From: Albugo candida
Taxonomy: Eukaryota > Oomycota > Peronosporomycetes > Albuginales > Albuginaceae
DNA length: 64,000 nucleotides
NCBI GenBank assembly: GCA_905220665.1
Contig: CAJNAR010000184.1
Location: forward strand, 95,425-159,424
Direction of reading: 5' to 3'
Shown: piece after piece, positions 58,799 through 64,000 of the stretch
Numbering within the stretch: the stretch's first letter is position 1
Layout: every line of letters begins with the position of its first letter
The notes under the pieces: model-generated
Database searches by the model: none
What the model saw: the letters and a program-made list of their open reading frames with translations, nothing else
What the model was told of the DNA's origin: nothing
Translations under genes and position numbers: made by a program

Positions 58799-61700
58799 AC
58801 GTATTTGATGCTCGGAGACAGCATCAAGCATCAAATATTCGTTTTTCTGTAGGCTTTCTCACTTTGATGGAATATTTGTCTTGCCTTCGAACCGGACTTT
58901 GATGATCAAAAAGAGTTCTCATTTTGCACTGTCTCGTCAAAGTGACTCTACCATGTGAAATACTGAGAAGCGCTCGGATTTGTTTGCCGTAGCATGATGT
59001 CACGTTTTGCGATTTTGGTAAACTACAGCAGACATCATATTCAATTATGTTTTCGTATGGGTTATGTTTTCTTTTGATAAGCTAGAATCGACATGGGCTA
59101 GGGTCAACATTCCGTGACAAAAAAAGTGCTACGAGGCTGTTTCGATCTTACACACCAATAGAAACTATTTCCTGTTCGTCTACCGCAATGTGTCGGAAAC
59201 TATAAAAATAAGAAAGTTTTTGTCCTTAATCAACGATTTAGAGCATTCCCGAAGTCCGATTTTGATAAAAAGCTCGAAAATGAGAAATGCAAGTAACTGG
59301 TACAATTAGTCAGATACAACTACAAAGGTTGTTACCCCGGTCCTGTGCAGGCAGGCACAAAGCAAATGAGAGCTATGGCTGAGGTACCAAAGCACCATCC
59401 ATCACATGATTTAATACGTATTCGATGATCGGAGAAAGCACGAAGCATCAAATATTGGTTTTTCTGTAGGCTTTCTCACTTTGATGGAATATTTGTCTTG
59501 CCTTCGAACCGGACTTTGATGATCAAAAAGAGTTCTCATTTTGCACTGTATCGTCAAAGTGACTCTACCATGTAAAATACTGAGAAGCGCTCGGATTTGT
59601 TTGCCGTAGCATGATGTCACGTTTTGCGATTTTGGTAAACTACAACAGACATCATATTCAATTATGTTTTCGTATGGGTTATGTTTTCTTTTGATAAGCT
59701 AGAATCGACATGGGCTAGGGTCAACATTCCGTGACAAAAAAAGTGCTACGAGGCTGTTTCGATCTTACACACCAATAGAAACTATTTCCTGTTCGTCTAC
59801 CGCAATGTGTCGGAAACTATAAAAATAAGAAAGTTTATGTCCTAAATCCAAGATTTAGAGCATTCCCGAAGTCCGATTTCGATAAAAAGCTCCAAAATGA
59901 GAAATGCAAGTAACTGGTACAATTAGTCAGATACAACTACAAAGGTTGTTACCCCGGTCCTGTGCAGGCAGGCACAAAGCAAATGAGAGCTATGCCTGAG
60001 GTATCAAATCACCATCCATCACATGATTTAATACGTATTTGATGCTCGGAGACAGCACGAAGCATCAAATATTCGTTTTTCTGTAGGCTTTCTCACTTTG
60101 ATGGAATATTTGTCTAGCCTTCGAACCGGACTTTGATGATCAAAAAGAGTTCTCATTTTGCACTGTCTCGTCAAAGTGACTCTACCATGTAAAATACTGA
60201 GAAGCGCTCGGATTTGTTTGCCGTAGCATGATGTCACGTTTTGCGATTTTGGTAAACTACAGCAGACATCATATTCAATTATGTTTTCGTATGGGTTATG
60301 TTTTCTTTTCATAAGCTAGAATCGACATGGGCTAGGGTCAACATTCCGTGACAAAAAAAGTGCTAAGACGCTGTTTCGATCATACACACCAATAGAAACT
60401 ATTTCCTGTTCGTCTACCGCAATGTGTCGGAAACTATAAAAATAAGAAAGTTTATGTCCTAAATCCAAGATTTAGAGCATTCCCGAAGTCCGATTTCGAT
60501 AAAAAGCTCCAAAATGAGAAATGCAAGTAACTGGTACAATTAGTCAGATACAACTACAAAGGTTGTTACCCCGGTCCTGTGCAGGCAGGCACAAAGCAAA
60601 TGAGAGCTATGGCTGAGGTACCAAAGCACCATCCATCACATGATTTAATACGTATTCGATAATCGGAGAAAGCACGAAGCATCAAATATTGGTTTTTCTG
60701 TAGGCTTTCTCACTTTGATGGAATATTTGTCTTGCCTTCGAACCGGACTTTGATGATCAAAAAGAGTTCTCATTTTGCACTGTATCGTCAAAGTGACTCT
60801 ACCATGTAAAATACTGAGAAGCGCTCGGATTTGTTTGCCGTAGCATGATGTCACGTTTTGCGATTTTGGTAAACTACAGCAGACATCATATTCAATTATG
60901 TTTTCGTATGGTTATGTTTTCTTTTGATAAGCTAGAATCAACATGGGCTAGGGTCAACATTCCGTGACAAAAAAAGTGCTACGAGGCTGTTTCGATCTTA
61001 CATACAAATAGAAACTATTTCCTGTTCGTCTACCGCAATGTGTCGGAAACTATAAAAATAAGAAAGTTTTGTCCTTAATCTACGATTTAGAGCATTCCCG
61101 AAGTCCGATTTCGATAAAAAGCTCGAAAATGAGAAATGCAAGTAACTGGTACAATTAGTTAAATACAACTACAAAGGTTGTTACCCCGGTCCTGTGCAGG
61201 CAGGCACAAAGCAAATGGGAGCTATGCCTGAGGTATCAAATCACCATCCATCACATTATTTAATACGTATTTGATGCTCGGAGACAGCATGAAGCATCAA
61301 ATATTGGTTTTTCTGTAGGCTTTCTCTCTTTGATGGAATATTTGTCTTGCCTTCGAACCGGACTTTGATGATCAAAAAGAGTTCTCATTTTGCACTGTCT
61401 CGTCAAAGTGACTCTACCATGAAAAATACTGAGAAGCGCTCGGATTTGTTTGCCGTAGCATGATGTCACGTTTTGCGATTTTGGTAAACTACAGCAGACA
61501 TCATATTCAATTATATTTTCGTATGGGTTATGTTTTCTTTTGATAAGCTAGAATCGACATGGGCTAGCGCCAACATTCCGTGACAAAAAAAGTGCTACGA
61601 GGCTGTTTCGATCTTACACACCAATAAGAAACTATTTCCTGTTCGTCTACCGCAATGTGTCGGAAACTATAAAAATAAGAAAGTTTTGTCCTTAATCTAC

Positions 61701-62035
61701 GATTTAGAGCATTCCCGAAGTCCGATTTTGATAAAAAGCTCGAAAATGAGAAATGCAAGTAACTGGTACAATTAGTCAGATACAACTACAAAGGTTGTTA
61801 CCCCGGTCCTGTGAAGGCAGCCACAAAGCAAATGAGAGCTATGCCTGAGGTATCAAATCACCATCCATCACATTATTTAATACGTATTTGATGCTCGGAG
61901 ACAGCACGAAGCATCAAATATTGTTTTTCTGTAGGCTTTCTCACTTTGATGGAATATTTGTCTTGCCTTCGAACCGGACTTTGATGATCAAAAAGAGTTC
62001 TCATTTTGCACTGTATCGTCAAAGTGACTCTACCA

Positions 62036-63553
62036 TGTAAAATACTGAGAAGCGCTCGGATTTGTTTACCGTAGCATGATGTCACGTTTTGCGATTTTGA
62101 TAAACTACAACAGACATCATATTCAATTATGTCGTCGTATGGGTTATGTTTTCTTTTCATAAGCTAGAATCGACATAGGCTAGGTTCAACATTCCGTGCA
62201 AAAAACAGTCCTAAGAGGCTGTTTCGATCATACACACCAATAGAAACTATTTCCTGTTCGTCTACCGCAATGTGTCGGAAACTATAAAATCATTAAGTTT
62301 ATGTCCTAAATCTACGATTTAGAGCATTCCCGAAAACCGAATTCGCTGAAGAGCTCGAAAATGAGAAATGCAAGTAACTGATACAATTATACAGATACAA
62401 CTACAACGGTTGTTACCCCGGTCCTGTGCCTGTGAAGGCAGGCACAAAGCAAATGAGAGCTATGGCTGAGGTACCAAAGCACCATCCATCACATGATTTA
62501 ATACGTTTTCGATGCTCGGAGAAAGCACGAAGCATCAAATATTGGTTTTTCTGTAGGCTTTCTCACTTTGATGGAATATTTGTCTTGCCTTCGAACCGGT
62601 CTTGGTTGAGCAAAAAGAGTTCTCATTTTGCACTGTTTCTACAAAGTGACTCTAGCATGTAAAATACTGAGAAGCGCTCGGATTTGTTTGCCGTAGCATG
62701 ATGTCACGTTTTGCGATTTCGTGGTAAACTACAGCAGACATCATATTCAATTATGTTTTCGTATGGGTTATGTTTTCTTTTCATAAGCTAGAATCGACAT
62801 GGGATAGGGTCAAGATTCCGTGCAAAAACAGTGCTAAGAGGCTGTTTCGATCATACACACCAATAGATACTATTTCTGTTCGTCTACCGCAATGTGTCGG
62901 AAACTATAAAAATAAGAAAGTTTATGTCCTAAATCTACGCTTTAGAGCATTCCCGAAGTCCGATTTCGATAAAAAGCTCGAGAATGAGAAATGCAAGTAA
63001 CTGGTACAATTAGACAGATACGACTACAAAGGTTGTTACCCCGGTCCTGTGCAGGCAGGCACAAAGCAAATGAGAGCTTTGGCTGAGGTACCAAATCACC
63101 ATCCATCACATGATTTAATACGTATTTGATGCTTGGAGACAAAACGAAGCATCAAATGTTGGTTTTTCTGTAGGTTTTCTAACTTTGATGGAAAATTTGT
63201 CTTGCCTTCGAACCGGTCTTGTTTGATCAAAAAGAGTTCTCATTTTGCACTGTATCTACAAAGTGACTCTACCATGTAAAATACTGAGAAGCGCTCGGAT
63301 TTGTTTGCCGGAGCATGATGTCACGTTTTGCGATTTTGGTAAACTAAAGCAGACATCATATTCAATTATGTTTTCGTATGGGTTATGTTTTCTTTTCATG
63401 AGTTAGAATCGACATGGGCTAGCGCCAACATTCCGTGACAGAAAAAGTGGTAAGAGGCTGTTTCGATCATACACACCAATAGAAACTATTTCCTGTTCGT
63501 CTACCGCAATGTGTCGGAACTATAAAAAAAAGAAAGTTTATGTCCTAAATCTA
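62036..63553 (+). repeat. Right copy of the 1.5-kb duplicated segment
   Basis: Partner of 50640-52150, 11.4 kb away. Similarity drops to ordinary unit level after about 63553, where ATCTATGCTTTAG replaces ATCTACGCTTTAG and the following bases diverge. Confidence 0.85.
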
Positions 63554-64000
63554 TGCTTTAGAGCATTCCCGAAAACCGACATCGATGAAAAGCTCGAAAA
63601 TGAGAAATGCAAGTAACCGGTACAATTATACAGGTACAACTACAAAGGTTGTTACCCCGGTCCTGTGCAGGCAGGCACAAAGCAAATGAGAGCTATGGCT
63701 GAGGTACCAAATCACCATCCATCACATGATTTAATACGTATTTGATGCTCGGAGACAGCACGAAGCATCAAATATTCGTTTTTTCTGTAGGCTTTCTCAC
63801 TTTGATGGAATATTTGTCTTGCCTTCGAACCGGACTTTGATGATCAAAAGAGTTCTCATTTTGCACTGTCTCGTCAAAGTGACTCTACCATGAAAAATAC
63901 TGAGAAGCGCTCGGATTTGTTTGCCGTAGCATGATGTCTCGTTTTGCGATTTTGGTAAACTACAGCAGACATCATATTCAATTATGTTTTCGTATGGGTT

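Larger units (their letters stand above)
50205..64000 (+). repeat. Satellite array of ~616-bp units, about 22 copies
   Basis: A landmark (TTTAATACG[T]) recurs at 50485, 51101, 51716, 52332, 52949, 53565, 54181, 54798, 55413, 56027, 56796, 57411, 58181, 58798, 59416, 60032, 60649, 61264, 61881, 62502, 63119 and 63736 (position of its TACG). The spacing is 614-621 except for two intervals of 769 and 770. The array continues past the window. Adjacent units are nearly identical. Most of each unit's plus strand is one protein-like frame, from MFSFHKLES to about FALFLQSDS, broken at two recurrent stops. The leftmost unit is strongly diverged before 50405. No known satellite or transposon matched. 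Confidence 0.95.

Noticed and set aside
50205..64000. CRISPR-like or LTR-like repetition
   Set aside because: The units are 616 bases with no spacers, the neighbourhood is eukaryotic, and the far-apart 1.5-kb copies are satellite units rather than LTRs around an internal region.

Overview
This is eukaryotic DNA, most likely from an oomycete (a compact, plant-pathogen-like genome of the Albugo type; this lineage call is an inference). The evidence is the gene mix: a folate/biopterin (FBT/BT1) transporter, an anoctamin, the axonemal ruler protein CCDC39 (so the organism builds motile cilia), mitochondrial IBA57 and a TARBP1/Trm3-type tRNA methyltransferase. Introns are short (56-79 bases in the secure models), intergenic gaps in the gene-dense part are tiny, and there are MULE, Ty3/gypsy and LINE elements with oomycete-like domain order.

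Layout. 1-11.6 kb is ordinary gene-dense DNA: anoctamin (minus, two exons) and an FBT transporter (plus) sit head to head with only 48 bases between their start codons; CCDC39 (minus) converges on the transporter; a five-exon IBA57 gene (plus) follows. 11.6-24 kb is gene-poor and unresolved. It holds a MULE-type MITE with a perfect 9-base target duplication that splits an open frame, fragments of what may be a decayed intron-rich membrane-protein gene, a tRNA-derived SINE with a 14-base target duplication, and a tentative small three-exon gene. 24.05-29.14 kb is one intronless 1,694-codon gene, TARBP1/TRM3-like.

29.3-50.1 kb is a transposon graveyard: a decayed Ty3/gypsy element with two LTRs, then three terminal-inverted-repeat elements placed end to end and separated by copies of the same 8-base target TAAATT[T/C]A (the second of them carrying two further nested MITEs), a second decayed MULE with unusual internally repeated TIRs, a small mitochondrial insertion joining nad7 and large-subunit rRNA pieces, and a LINE with recognisable endonuclease and reverse-transcriptase regions.

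50.2-64 kb is a satellite array of about 22 copies of a 616-base unit that runs off the window. The unit is not random sequence: nearly its whole plus strand is a protein-like frame interrupted at only a few places, and the divergent first copy keeps amino-acid similarity to the rest, so it looks like a coding fragment amplified into a satellite. It contains a duplicated 1.385-kb higher-order unit and a 1.5-kb segment repeated nearly exactly 11.4 kb away.

The five confident genes are ordinary housekeeping, transport or flagellar genes and do not form an operon or pathway. The unusual material is the serial insertion chain, the coding-derived satellite, and the intron-rich region with an interrupted frame.
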